From positions 744,001 to 808,000 of the forward strand of contig JAPVLO010000179.1 in NCBI GenBank assembly GCA_027257055.1: a DNA stretch of 64,000 bases. The letters run 5' to 3'. Positions 13,347 to 25,586 of this stretch are shown here, piece after piece. How positions within the stretch are numbered: the first letter of the stretch is position 1; every line of letters begins with the position of its first letter. The translations under genes and the position numbers were made by a program. Under the pieces are notes generated by a model. That model searched no databases. It saw only the letters and a program-made list of their open reading frames with translations, and had not been told where the DNA came from. The DNA is from Cephalopachus bancanus. Lineage: Eukaryota; Chordata; Mammalia; Primates; Tarsiidae.

Positions 13347-13640
13347 AGCCAGACTCGGTAGCTCATCCTGTAATCCCAACACTTTAGGAGGCTGAGGCAA
13401 GTGGTATGCATGAGCCCACAGGTTAGAGGCCAGCCCAGGTAACTTGGCGAGACCTCATCTCTACAATAAAATCAAAAATTAGCCAGGTGTGGTAGCACAC
13501 ACCTGTAGTTCTGGCTACTTGGAAGGCTGAAGCGGAAGGATCGCCTGAGCCCAACGGGTTGATGCTAGGGTGGCCGTGAGCATGTCACTGCACTCTAGTC
13601 TGGGCTACAAAGTGAGATTCCAACTCAAAAAACAAACAAA
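13347..13640 (+). mobile_element. Alu, younger lineage type
   Basis: GCCAGACTCGGTAGCTCATC start; right monomer has GGGTGGCCGTGAGCATG. Perfect 12-bp duplication AAAGAATGGGCA at 13330-13341 and 13641-13652. Confidence 0.95.
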
Positions 13641-13652
13641 AAAGAATGGGCA

Positions 13653-15020
13653 ATAGAACAATGGGTAGAGGTGGGGATTAAGAAACAGTCCTGGGGAAAG
13701 AGGGCACTGAGTGGGAAGGGGTCAGGGGTGCTTAGACAAACCTGAGCAGGACAGCAAAGCAGGATCTACAAGGTAAATCCTTCCCTCCATCTTCCTCCTA
13801 TAATTTTCTCAGTAGAGATAAAAGTAGACGCTTAATAAATTCTTATAAGAGAAGAAATTAATTGCATAGAGAAGCATTACCGGTCAAAGAAAGACACTCT
13901 TCCTTACCTGCTCCTGAGAGCTAGTTGCCTGGGGCTGCTTGCAGCTCTTTGGTCCCCACACAACCCAGACACCTGAAGGACACTGCACTCAGCTGGCTCC
14001 CGGAGTTCTCCCAGTTCTGTCCCTAGTAACCAGCCTCTTCTTTCTAGGGCTACAAAGGAGGTGGGAGCAAGAGGAAGAAGGCTACTGTGGGGAGTAGGGA
14101 CACCAGGGAGAGCCCCTCTGTACACTGGTGGCCACTCACAACCCTCCAACTGTGACTCCCTCTTAGATGTCATGAGAGGGTTGGCCAGTTCAAGGACACT
14201 CTTGGCACCTAGGCTCAGTCAACTCGAGGTCCTGGGTGCGGATCTGACCTTGCATACACAAGCCCACGACAGAGCCACATGCTTCTTCCTCCTCCCTCCT
14301 ACTCCTCCTCACCACCGTGTTCTTTTTTTCCAACATAACAACAGTAACACAGAGCAGTAGTAAAATACTGCTTTGACAACAGAACTTAATTAAACAGCAT
14401 GACCTAAGAAACGGAAGCATTTCGAGTATCTGAACCTGGGCAAGTCCCTACCTCCCAGTCTCAGCCACAGCTCATGGTGAGGAAGCCAATAAACAACCAC
14501 CCTGCACACTGCACAAGGCTGAGACTCAGACAGGACCTCCCTGAAGAGAGCACCTGCACACAGTGGGAGGAGGGTGGCCAGATTCTTACCAGCCCAACAG
14601 AAGATCTTCAAATGGCTTTGTCTTCATTCTGACAATTGGCTCCAAGAGAAGGGGTTCCAAGTGGCCAGAACAGCCGGTGTCATGCTCACCGTTTGCAGCA
14701 GCAGCAGTGTGAATCAGCTATTAGTGCTATTTATGGTTGTTTCACTGACACACATCCCTTTTCTTCCCAGCGACCAAAACTGTTCCATTTACAGCTTAAG
14801 CATTCGCAAATATTTATGCCAAATCTTTCTCCAGTGGCTGCCCTGCTCCTAATTCTCTATAGCTTCTGAACTCTGGATTTCCCAGCCTGGTTCCCTTGCT
14901 TGACTCAGTCCCAGTCCAGTTCACTCCCGTCCTCCTACTCTGCAAAAAAGGCACACAGTAGCAGCGACAAAGGTGGTTTCCCTTCAGACCCCAGATATTG
15001 CATGCAAATGTGCACACATC
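13653..15020. other. Intron 3 stretch
   Basis: Only a weak MIR-like piece near 14.4 kb; no exon found. Confidence 0.4.
14385..14530. mobile_element. MIR-like fragment
   Basis: CTGAACCTGGGCAAGTCCCT, AGTCTCAGCCACAGCTCATG resemble the MIR core and its 3' part (TGGGCAAGT...CTCAG). Weak, diverged. Confidence 0.4.
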
Positions 15021-15062
15021 AACACAGACACACACACACACAGCACCACACACACACACATT
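15021..15062 (+). repeat. (CA)n microsatellite, interrupted
   Basis: CA runs separated by GCAC, followed by a CT-rich stretch to about 15080. Confidence 0.95.
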
Positions 15063-15193
15063 TTCTGTCTCTCTCTCTCCCTCATTCATTCACACACCAG
15101 ACACTTGTCAAGTCTCAGTGTTTTAGGGAAAGGCTTTCCCAGACACCCCTAATTCTTCTTCCTCTCTCTCCATCCCATTTTACCTCATTATTA

Positions 15194-15486
15194 TTATTTC
15201 TTTTTTGAGTTGGGGTCTCACTCCATCACCCAGGCAGGAATACAGTGACATGCTCACCACCACCCCAGCATCGACCTGCTGGGCTCCAGCGATCCTTCTG
15301 CCTCAGTCTTCCAAGTAGCCAGATCTACAGGCGTGAGCTACCACACCCAGCTAATTTTTTGATTTATTGTAGAGATGAGGTCTCACCAAGTTGCATGGGC
15401 TGTTCTTGAACCCGTGGGCTCAGGCAATCCACTCACCTCAGCCTCCCAAAGTGCTGGGATGACAGGCTGAGCCACTGAGCCCGGCC
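15194..15486 (-). mobile_element. Alu, younger lineage type
   Basis: GAGTTGGGGTCTCACTCCAT to GAGCCACTGAGCCCGGCC. Target-site duplication TTACCTCRTTATTA at about 15180 and 15487-15500. Confidence 0.95.
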
Positions 15487-15527
15487 TTACCTCGTTATTA
15501 ACCACATAACTGGAGTATCATTTAGGG

Positions 15528-16238
15528 CAGGGGTCCCCAACCCCTGGGCCAAATCGGTGCCAGGCCACATAGCAGGAGAAGAGCAGCAAGTGAGTGAGCG
15601 AAGTTTCCTCTGTATTTACAACTGCTCCTCATCGCTGGCATTATCCCCTCAGCTCCACCTCCTGTGAAATCAGCGGTGGCACTAGACTATCATAGGAGTG
15701 TGAACTTTATTGTGAACTGTGCATTTGAGGGATATAGACTGTGCATTCCTCACGGGAATCTAATGTCTGACGATCTGAGGTGGAGCTGAGGCAGTGATGC
15801 TGGCGCTGGGGAGTGGTTGCGTATACTGATTAACATTAGCAGGGAGGTTCGACTACACGGCGGCCATCATAAATCAATTGCTTGCAGACTCAATTCAAAA
15901 CCCTATCAGTGAGTGGCAAGTGAGTGGATGTACTTCAATCATAAAGCTGCATCTGGTGGCAGGCTTTAAGTCAGAATTCGGCACTTATTTTAGTCCACAC
16001 ATGGCCTGCCCATTATTTTATTTACCACTTCCATCTGTGCCTCTTTCTTTTTTTTTTTTAAATAGTAAGTTATATAATTATTTCATTTTCTATTACAGTG
16101 TAATAATAATAGAAATAAAGTGCATAATAAATGTTATGCACTTGAATCATCCTGAAACCATTCCCCTCTCCTCCGGTCCCTGGAAAAATTGTCTTCCACG
16201 AAAACGGTCCCTGATGCCAAAAAGGTTGGGGAGTGCTG
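15528..16238 (+). mobile_element. Complete non-autonomous hAT-type DNA transposon
   Basis: Terminal inverted repeats start CAGGGGTCCCCAACC and end GGTTGGGGAGTGCTG, flanked by a perfect 8-bp target-site duplication ATTTAGGG (15520-15527 and 16239-16246), the hallmark of hAT insertion. The body resembles a known ancient mammalian element (CACATAGCAGGAG, AATAATAGAAATAAAGTGCA, TTGTCTTCCACGAAA). It has no transposase frame of useful length and was presumably mobilised in trans. The Repbase name is not asserted. Confidence 0.9.
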
Positions 16239-16246
16239 ATTTAGGG

Positions 16247-17544
16247 TACCAGTCTCATTCTTGTCCTTTGGCTAGAGTTATAACACACCCCCAAAATCAT
16301 GACTAGCAAATGAAACCAGGAGCTGCTCTGTCCCTCTGAAGGTATCCTAACACACAGAAGGCCCACCTGTAGACTATATGACCTGCTGCCCTACTATCCA
16401 CTCTTGGCTGGGCCAGAGGTGAGAGGCCCCAGCACCAAGGCAGCCACCCACAACCCTGCCTTGGGGTCTCCAAGTGTGACAACTCTGCCCAAGATGCTTC
16501 TGTTGGCTCACCCAAGCAAAGCATTGCTTACAAGGGGAACATATAGTCTGGACACATAGATGATGCTATTTTATTGCATAGTAGCCTAATAGCAGTGAAC
16601 CATGTATTATGTTTGTGCACCTACGGTTCCAGACTCAACGGCTATCTGACAGTTTCAATGTAAAGACACACAGAGAAAAGTCCTCGCCCCCTGGTTGAAA
16701 AAAAAGTACAAGGATGTCCAGAGAGAAAACAGTGAGCAGAAGCCATGAGAAAAAAAGAGGCTGCGAGGTCAATGCACAGAGACAGAGAGTCAGGACAGAG
16801 AAGCTGTGAACTTGGAGACAATTGTGCTTGCCCCTGGGGCTCCAGAGCTGCTAGAGGACCTCTCTGTGAGCCCAGAAGGTCACATCCTGTTTTGGCAACA
16901 CTGAGTTATCACAAACCCTCTTTCCAACATATAGCTAGAAGTGCTAGATTAAATGTAACAAAAATTTATACACAGCTGAACTTGCCAAAAAAAGAAAAAA
17001 GGAAAATTCTCCAGCATCAGAAACGTGTAAGGGATTGAAAACCCGAGCAGTTAGGACAAGAGGAGGTTAGGGGATGAGGCTGGGGAATGGTTAAAGTCAC
17101 CAGACCCAGAAATAGGTCCTTACAGCTGGAGGCATGAGAAGAGGCTCCAAGCCAAGCACCCAGGCAACTCACAGAGGACGTGCACTCAGTGAGGGGAGCA
17201 AGCAGTTGTTTAGGAGCCAGGGTGGACACAATCTCCTCTGACATGTACAGATGCCCTAGGCCTATGCCACTTGCAGGTTTGACGGTCAGACTGACAAAGG
17301 GGTAAGACTCGTATCTGGTCCAATCATGACTAAGGCCTCTGGAACAGACTAATATAAAATCTCACTAGATTTTATATTAGCAGACTTCATAATATTCTCA
17401 CTAGGAGGAGCTCACAATAAAATCCACTGTGAGTGAGCAAGAGTCCACAGATCTGATGAAAAGAGGGGTTCATGAGACCAAGAACTCAAGATAACAGAAC
17501 ACACTAAAAGAGAGTGAAACTTTAGTAAGATGTTTCAACACTTA
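16247..17544. other. Intron 3 stretch with a hairpin
   Basis: Nothing but the 14-bp-arm hairpin at 17349 stands out. Confidence 0.4.
17349..17380. repeat. Perfect 14-bp-arm hairpin
   Basis: CTAATATAAAATCT, loop CACT, AGATTTTATATTAG. Confidence 0.9.
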
Positions 17545-17557
17545 AAAGAAGAACCAA

Positions 17558-17846
17558 GCCGGGCTCGGTGGCTCAGCCTGTAATCCCGCGCTTTTGGAGG
17601 CTGAGGTGAGTGGATTGCCTGAGCCCGCGGGTTCGAGACCCGCCTGGGCAACTTGGCAAGGCCTCAAATCTACAGTGAATCAAAAAATTAGCCAGGCGTG
17701 GTAGCACACACCTGTAGTTCCAGCTACTTGGAAGGCTGAGGCGAAAGGATCGCCGGAGCCCAGCAGGTCGAGGCTGCGGTGGCCAGGAGCGTGCCACTGC
17801 ACTCCAGTCTGGGCGACAGAGTGAGACTCCAACTCAGAAAAAAAAG
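17558..17846 (+). mobile_element. Alu, younger lineage type, near consensus
   Basis: GCCGGGCTCGGTGGCTCAGC start and intact GCGGGTTCGAGACCCGC. Perfect 13-bp duplication AAAGAAGAACCAA at 17545-17557 and 17847-17859. Confidence 0.97.
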
Positions 17847-18454
17847 AAAGAAGAACCAAAGATAACAAAGGAAGAATAAAATTCTATGGAAAAGTACATG
17901 AAATGAAAAACTTAATGGGTAAATAAAACAGTAACTGTCATCTTTACAAAAGAAGAGAACTAGTAACTTGAATAAGCACTGAGGAAATTACCCAGAATGC
18001 AGCACAAAGAGATAAAAAGATTTTTCAGAAACATAAAAGAGAAGCGACATGGAGGATGAAATAAGAATGACCAACAGAAGTGTCCACGTATGCGTAAGAC
18101 TAGTAGGAATTCTAGGAGAAATACAGAAAATGGAAAAGACACATTAGTCAAAGAGAGAGTTTCACTAGTGAACACTATTCAGACAGTAAGAATTTTCCAG
18201 ATGTCGTGAAAGACATAAACAGTCAGATTGACAGTGAATGATGAACAAAACAAGAAAAAATCTAAACACACCCTACTGAAACTACAGAGTACCAAACACA
18301 AAAAGGAAAGCATAGAAATCAACAGGAAATAAAGATAAATTAGCTACCAAAAAATGAGAATTATACTGAAAACAGACCTCTATACAGCAAAATGAACCAA
18401 AAGATAATAAATTATCTTCAAAGTGCAAGAATTATCTTCAAAGTGTGAGAATTT

Positions 18455-18733
18455 GGCTCAGCCTGTAATCCCAGCACTTTGGGAGGCCAAGGCAAGTGGA
18501 TTGCCTAAGTCTGCGAGTTTGAGACCAGCCAGGCAACTTGAGACCCCGTCTATACAATAAATAAATAAATAATTAGCCAGGCACAGTAGCACATGCCTGT
18601 AATTCTGGCTCCTTGGAAGGCTGAGACGGAAGGATCGCCAGAGCGCAGCGGGTCGACGCTGGGGTGACCCTGAACATGCCACTGCACTCCAGCCTGGGCG
18701 ACTGAGTGAGACTCCGACTCAAAAAAAAAAAAA
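18455..18733 (+). mobile_element. Alu, younger lineage type, 5'-truncated by about 10 bases
   Basis: Starts directly at GGCTCAGCCTGTAATCCC. Perfect 15-bp duplication AAAGTGTGAGAATTT at 18440-18454 and 18734-18748, so the truncation happened at insertion. Confidence 0.96.
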
Positions 18734-19065
18734 AAAGTGTGAGAATTTTATGCCCAACTTCAAGACTGAGTATTAAACAAAAGCATTTTCAGGCAACATC
18801 ACTTACTGAGAAAAACCACTGAAGGATTTATTAATAGATCAGCAAGAAGGAAAGCTCCAGAAGCAATGATAAGCAAACAAATTGGCAAACCTGTAAATTA
18901 ATCAAACAAGTATTAACAAATATTAGTCGATTGGGGAGATGATAATTAGTTTTAAAACTTCAGGTCAAGCATACATGTTAAATATACAAGAGTAATCATT
19001 AAAATAATAGAAATAGCATGTATAACTTTCCAACCAAGAAGGAAAACATGATAATTAAAACTCAA

Positions 19066-19360
19066 GCCGGGCTCGGTGACTCAGCCTGTAATCCCGCACC
19101 TTTGGGAGGCTGAGGAGAGTGGATTGCCTGAGCCCGCGGGTTCGAGACCTGCCTGGGCAACTTGGCGAGACCTCATCTCTACAATAAATCAAAAAATCAG
19201 CTGGGCGTGGTAGCGCATGCCTGTAATTCCGGCTATTCGGAAGGCTGAGGCAGAAGGTTCGCCGGAGCCCAGCAGGCCGAGGCTGCGGTGGCCGGGAGCG
19301 GCCACTGCACTCCAGTCTGGGCGACAGAGTGAGACTCCAACTCAAAAAATAAAAAAAATA
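19066..19360 (+). mobile_element. Alu, younger lineage type
   Basis: GCCGGGCTCGGTGACTCAGC start, GGGTTCGAGACCTGC T-arm-like segment; duplication AAAACTCAA at 19057-19065 and 19361-19369. Confidence 0.95.
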
Positions 19361-20537
19361 AAAACTCAAAGAGTTTTCTTTTTTTAACTCAACATAAAAA
19401 AAGAAAAGAGAAACAAAGAAAAAGCATGAAAAATAAAGAACATAAAATACAATGACAGAAATAAACTCAGACCACCAGTAACCAGAAAAAGTAGTAGATT
19501 AAGTTCACAAGTTTAAAAAGCGAGAGCTTCTCAAATCCCTTTTTTTATTTTTTAATGTGGCTATATTCTGTTCACAATAAATACAGCAAAAATATAGCGA
19601 CACAGAAAAACAGAAACTAAAGGAATCACAGAATAGTGATCCTAGGCCAATGCTAACCAAAAGAAATTTGGTACAAATAAAAAAAAAAAACAAAAAAAAA
19701 ACAGGCAAAGACTTTATGGCAAAAAGCAGTAAGTGACAATAAAGAAGACATGACCAAGTAAAGGGAATAATTCATCACAAAGAACAGCCCTAAATCTGTT
19801 GGTAATTTAAAATATGGCCTTAAAATATATAAGGCAAAATTTGACACAAATTAAAAAAATAAATTTAAAATCCATAATTATAGCAGGTAAAAAACAAAAC
19901 CCGAAAGGCTAGAGAAAATTTGAACAGCCCAATTAACAAATGATCTGATACATTTTTCCAAAGTGCAGCAATTCACTAATGGACGATAAATCCGTCTTAT
20001 AACCATCATTTAAAAATTTTTTAAAACTGAAATTATCTGAGCACAGCCCAAATAACAAAGCTAAGCATCACTTTGTAAAACCTTTATTTACATTTACATA
20101 CTAAGTGATGGTGCACTTCTTGCCGTGGGTTACAACTGGAGTTTTAAAGTCTTCAAAGTAATGAATTTAAATGAAAGTCTTCTCTCAAAAACTGGAGTAC
20201 ACACATTCATCTCAAGCACACAAGAAACATGATCAAATCTGACCATTTACCAGTCACCAAAAAAGCCTCCACCAAACCCAGGGAATTGGTATCATATCCT
20301 GAATGGTGTTGAAAGGTGGTTCCCAAGACTCTCTGATTGTTAGTTGGTTCCCTGACTTTTCAACAATCCTAGTTCGCTGGAGAGTTATCTATAACATGTT
20401 GCTGTCTCCTCCAAGTGCCAGCTAACTTGACATGTTATTCTTTATGTCTGTCATATAGTACGTATTCAAAAAAATGTAGGTAGAATGAAATGTTGCTCAG
20501 TCAAGAATTTGGGCAATCTTTAAGAAGTGGAAACTGA

Positions 20538-20805
20538 GCCAGGTGTGATGGTTCACACCTGTAATTCCAACACTTTGGGAGGCTGAAGCAAGAGAATTGC
20601 TCACAGCAAAAAGTTTGAGATCAGCCTGCACTACATAAAAAAAAAGTTAGCTGGGCGTGGTGGTACAAGCCCGTAGCCCTAGCTGCTTGGGAGACGAAAG
20701 CCAAAGGATCACCCAAGCCCAGGAGGTCCAGGCTGCAGTGAGCTGTGATAGTGCCACTGTACTCCAGCCTGGACAACAGAGTGAGACCCAGACTCAAAAA
20801 TAAAA
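20538..20805 (+). mobile_element. Alu, AluJ-like
   Basis: GCCAGGTGTGATGGTTCACA start. Imperfect duplication around GTGGAAACTGAG and GGGGAAACTAAG. Confidence 0.93.
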
Positions 20806-21023
20806 GAAGGGGAAACTAAGCTAAGGTTTATCATTTTCAACCTTCTGAGAGATTCCACAACAGACAGAGTTAAGGACTAAAATAAATATATTTAAAAAGG
20901 TAAAAATTGTTTGGCTTTGCACAAACAGAGGGGTGTGTGGGTTCCTGGGGGTAGACCATGGAGGGAAAAGGCACAGGAAGCCTGCAAGTCAGAAGGGACA
21001 GGTTTAGACAGTTCAGCACTTTT

Positions 21024-21314
21024 GCTTTTTTGAATTGGAGTCTCACTCCGTCCCCAGACTGGTACAGTGTACAGTGGCATGCTCCGGGCCACTGCAGCCT
21101 CAACCTCCTGGGCTCTGGCAATTCTTCTGCCTCAGCCTTCCAAGTAGCTGGAACTACAGGCGCACGCTACCACGCCCGGCTAATTTTTGATTTATTGTAG
21201 AGATGAGGCCTCGCCAAGTTGCCCAGGCAGGTCTCGAATCCGCGGGCTCAGACAATCCACTCACCTCGGCCTCCCAAAGTGCTGGAATTACAGGCTGAGC
21301 CACCGAGCCCAGCC
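21024..21314 (-). mobile_element. Alu, younger lineage type
   Basis: TTGGAGTCTCACTCCGTCCC to CACCGAGCCCAGCC; contains the reverse of the lineage linker (TTTTTGATTTATTGTAGAG). Confidence 0.95.
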
Positions 21315-21704
21315 AGATCAGCTCTCTTTATTGACAGGGAAAGTGACTTTTCCAAGACTCCAGTAGTTTAAAGGTGACCAGAGGGATAGCCCCTACTTAT
21401 CTTAATGACCTGCCTTTCCATCCCCCCCACCCCCCCCACAGAGTTTACAGCCTTGGGGTGGGAAACAGGGAGGAGTTAGACATGGGCCAGGTGGTAAGGT
21501 CATCCATGCTAAAGAGGTAGACAAGTGGTGCCCAGGCAAGTCTGTTTAAACAGGGAGTGACAAAGGCAGAATTTTTAGATGTATTAGAGAGAAGAGAACA
21601 AGGAAGAACTAGAAACAGTGCGTATCTACGACCACATGGTCAGCCCACGCTGTCAGCCCTCAAATGTTTGTGGGGTAGGGGATGCATAAAAGAATAGCAA
21701 AAGA

Positions 21705-22020
21705 AAGATTTTTAAATTGAGGTTAACATCACATAACATAAAATTAACCATTTTCAAGTGTACAATTCAATGGCATTGAATACGTCCGCAATGTTGTACA
21801 GTCACCACCTCTATCTAATTTCAAAACATTCACGGAATCCCAAAAGCAAACATCCTACCCATGAAGCAGTCAGGCCCCTTCTCGCAGCCCTTAGAAACAC
21901 TAATCTGTTTTCTGTCGGAACGAAATGACCTATTCTGTTTATTTCCCACCAGCAGAATCATGCAATAGCTCTGGCTTCTTTTACTTTGCATATTTTCAAG
22001 GTCCATTCATGTTATATCAC
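21705..22020 (-). mobile_element. L1M-type 3' end fragment
   Basis: AATTGAGGTTAACATCACAT, AAATTAACCATTTTCAAGTG, CAATTCAATGGCATTGAATA and CACTAATCTGTTTTCTGTC match the complement of an old L1 3' region. Diverged, non-coding. Confidence 0.75.
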
Positions 22021-22308
22021 GTATCAGTAAGAAAGACATGTTTGAAGACTGCAAAGACAGAAGAGCAGAACCTACAGCCCTTGGCAAGCACCTGAAGAAG
22101 GGAGCTAGGAGTTCCCGGATAATTTCCATCATCAGCTTTGGGGAGTAAAGGAAAAGAGGTACCACAACACAAATAGGAGAGACAGAAAACCTGCAGGTTG
22201 GGGTGAGGGTTGGTGGGGTTGATGAGTTTGCTCTGGACACAGTCTGAATTCGTCCTGGAGATGACCACCAACAGCTGGAAACAGTCTGGAGCTTAAGACA
22301 GAAGGGAG

Positions 22309-22593
22309 GGCTGGGCGCAGTGATTTAAACCTGTAATCCCAGCACTTTGGGAGGCCGAGGTGAAGGGACTACCTGAGCCCACGGGTTTGAGAACAGCCTG
22401 AACAACTTGGCAAGACCTCATTTCTACAATAAATTAAAAAAAAAAAAAATTAGCCAGGCATGGTAGCATGCGCCTGCAGTTCTGGCTACTTGAAAGGCTG
22501 AGATAGAAGGATCTCTTGAACCCAGCAGATCAAAGCTGCAGTGGCTATGAGTGTGCTGCTGCACTTCAGCCTAGGTGACAGAGTGAGACTCCA
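22309..22593 (+). mobile_element. Alu, intermediate type, tail replaced by microsatellite
   Basis: GGCTGGGCGCAGTGATTTAA to GTGAGACTCCAAC, then a GACA/GA repeat in place of an A-tail. Confidence 0.94.
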
Positions 22594-22614
22594 ACGAGAG
22601 AGAGACAGACAGAC

Positions 22615-22664
<50 letters not shown>
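22594..22664 (+). repeat. (GACA)n(GA)n microsatellite
   Basis: Four GACA units followed by about 22 GA units; grew at the 3' end of the preceding Alu. Confidence 0.97.
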
Positions 22665-22665
<1 letters not shown>

Positions 22666-23493
22666 CAGCATGGCTCATGAGAGGAAGAGGAATGGAGATG
22701 CCCTGTTTTGCTGTCCCGAGGCCAGGGAGTGTATTGAAGAAGTACTACACATATATCTGGAACGACTTCTATTATTCAGACACACATAATACAAGAAATG
22801 TCCTTGACAGTTTCAGGATGCCACACATCCATTTACAAAACCTTAGAGGTGAACATCAAAAGGCAAGGCTCAGGATAGAGAAAATACTATAATCACCCAA
22901 CAGCAAAACGCATCATATATCTGGTCTGGCTTTTGTAAGAAGAGCTAATTCACAGAGACAATAGCTGGCATTTTCCAGTAAGTAGCTCCTCTACCACTTT
23001 TGACCCCTGTATCATGCACGAGGTTCCATCACGCTCTGCTTCCCATGTAATCCCCCAGCACCTAACCCTCCTGAGTCGCAATTCACTTAAAAGCTTGGTA
23101 TACATATGCAGTCCCATCAGCCTGACTGCAACTCTGGAAGTAAAAGACTTCACCCCCACTGAGCAACCTCTCTGAGTAACTCTAACTCATAAAGGGAGGG
23201 GCTTATCCCTCCACCTTCTCTCCTTACACCCACCCTAGGCCATCTTCAGGCTCTCTGAAGATCCTCACCGGTCCCTGGCCTTGCTTTTCAATGTCAAAAG
23301 CAGCAGTAATCATTTCTTTCATCCAAAGAGATGCCAAGTCCTACACAAATCTCTGTGAATGTCTGCAAAAGCACCTTTCTTCGCTTAAAATATACACTTA
23401 TATATGCATATACGTTTTATATACACACATGTGTATTATGTATTTTGTATGTATGTATGCATACGCACTATAAAATGTTAGAAGATACAATTC
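22665..23493. other. Intron 3 stretch
   Basis: Unique-looking, with a small TA/GT-rich patch near 23390-23470. Confidence 0.4.
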
Positions 23494-23895
23494 TACAGTC
23501 AACGCTTGAACAACACCAAGGTTGAACCACTCAGGTTCACCTGCATGTGGATTTCTTTTCACCTCTGCCACCCCTGAAGCAGCAAGACCAACTCCTCCTC
23601 CTCTTCCTCCTCCTCCGTCTACTCAAAGTGCAGGTGATAAAGACCTTTATGATGATCCACTTCCACTTAATGAACAATAAATATATCTTCTAAGATTTTC
23701 TTAATAACATTCTTTCATGTAGCTTACTTTATTATAACAGTAGTGCATATAATGCATATAACATACAAAACATGTGTTAATTGACTGTTTACGTTATCAG
23801 CAAACAGGGATTGCTCAATTATGTTATCAGTCAGGCTTCCAGTCAACAGCAGTCAACTACTGTCCCTGACAATAGTTAGCAGATCTAACCAGTAG

Positions 23896-24205
<310 letters not shown>

Positions 24206-24264
24206 AGTAGTTACAGTTTTTAGGAAGTCAAGTTACATGCATATTTACTTTTTCTTTCTCTCTC

Positions 24265-24392
24265 TTTTTTTTTTTTTTTTAGATAGGATCTTGCTAAATT
24301 GCACAGGCTGGTGAACTCCTGGGTGAAAGCAATCCTCCTGCTTCAGTCTCCCAAATAGCTAGGACAGCAGGCCTTTGTCACTGCACCCAGCT
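24265..24392 (-). mobile_element. Monomeric Alu (FLAM-like)
   Basis: A T-run, then AGATAGGATCTTGCTAAATT to CACTGCACCCAGCT: a single left monomer with its own tail, so a fossil monomer, not a broken dimer. Confidence 0.8.
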
Positions 24393-24461
24393 ATATGCAG
24401 ATTTTTTACTGCACTGGGGGTCAGCACCCCTAATCCCTGTGTTGCTCAAGATTCAAATGTA

Positions 24462-25536
24462 AATGGTTTTCTATACCCACAAGGTCAGGTTCAAAGGAAA
24501 TCATTACTGCCAACCTTTGAGCAAAGGTAGTCCAGAGGAAAAGAGGGGGAGTCATATACCAGCAATTGTAATCTCTGAGGCAAGAGATCCTCAATTCAAG
24601 GACAAAGTCCTGGGGGCAAATGCAAGTGTAAATTAAGAGGCCAGGCCACCCATGGTGAAATCCAGCCCTCAGAATGTAACCTCTTGGGAGACACCGTACA
24701 GTCCCCCAAGCAAGCGCCGATCACCACAGCTCTATACTGTCCCCCACTTCATTCATTCCCTCACCAGCCATGTGCTGGCATCATTACAGGCACAGAGGCC
24801 CACAATAAACCAGACAGACAAAATCCTTTCCCTGACCCTCGGAACTCACATTCCAGAGGGTCATCAGTGAGGAGAAGATGGGTGAACGACAAAGAATACA
24901 CACAGCATTGTCAGGTAAGTGGTCACAATATACAAATAACTTCCATAATATGTCAGAGGAGAAGGTGAACAGGGCTGGCCAGGGTGAAGAGGGGGACAAC
25001 TTTCATCAAATGTCATGGGGTAGGGAATGTTGAATAAACCTCAGCAAAGACCTGAAAGGGATAAGGGGGTGAGCTGCAGGCAGTGTGAGCACCTGGAGAA
25101 AGAACGTTCTGGCCACTCTGGCCAAGGGCAAGCGTAGGAAGAGCAGGGAGGATGAGGTGGCTGTGGGCTGAGGGAGGGGGGCAACGAGAGGAACTTTGTT
25201 GTCATCTGTTTGCTTTGCTATCCATGTACCAGACTGAACAGTAGGCACCTTGAGAGCAAGGCCTGTACTGCATGAGCCTAACTTCATCCTCAGGGCCTGA
25301 AATGACATGGTGGCAGTTGGGCAGTTGGATGTATGGGGTGAATCAAGAGACTTCGCCAAAGAAAAAAGGAACTGCTAGCAGGTACAGGTAACGTGCCAGC
25401 TTTAACCATCATCTTAAAGCCTTTGCAATGGTTTTTAATTTCTTTGATACTGATGATATTTTCAAAGAAAATATCAGCTTTAATCTTATAATGGAAAGCA
25501 ATAGCAAAACAGTATTTGCATTGCTGTATGCAAATG

Positions 25537-25537
<1 letters not shown>
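24462..25537. other. Intron 3 stretch
   Basis: No repeat or exon recognised. Confidence 0.4.

Positions 25538-25586
<49 letters not shown>
25538..25586. repeat. (AT)n(GTAT)n microsatellite
   Basis: About 18 AT units then GTAT units. Confidence 0.97.

Larger units (their letters stand above)
17860..20330 (+). mobile_element. Old L1/HAL1-type LINE, interrupted by two Alus
   Basis: The A-rich plus strand reads like an ancient L1 end of ORF1 and start of ORF2: GACATGGAGGATGAAATAAG, AGGAATTCTAGGAGAA, GAATTTTCCAGATGTCGTG, GCAAGAATTATCTTCAAAGT, TTTTATGCCCAACTTC, CATTTTCAGGCAACA. Alus at 18455-18733 and 19066-19360 are later insertions. All frames are broken. The last 300 bases are too diverged for a firm end. 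Confidence 0.65.

Noticed and set aside
15878..16306. 142-codon plus-strand frame
   Set aside because: Lies inside the non-autonomous hAT element; not a transposase sequence.
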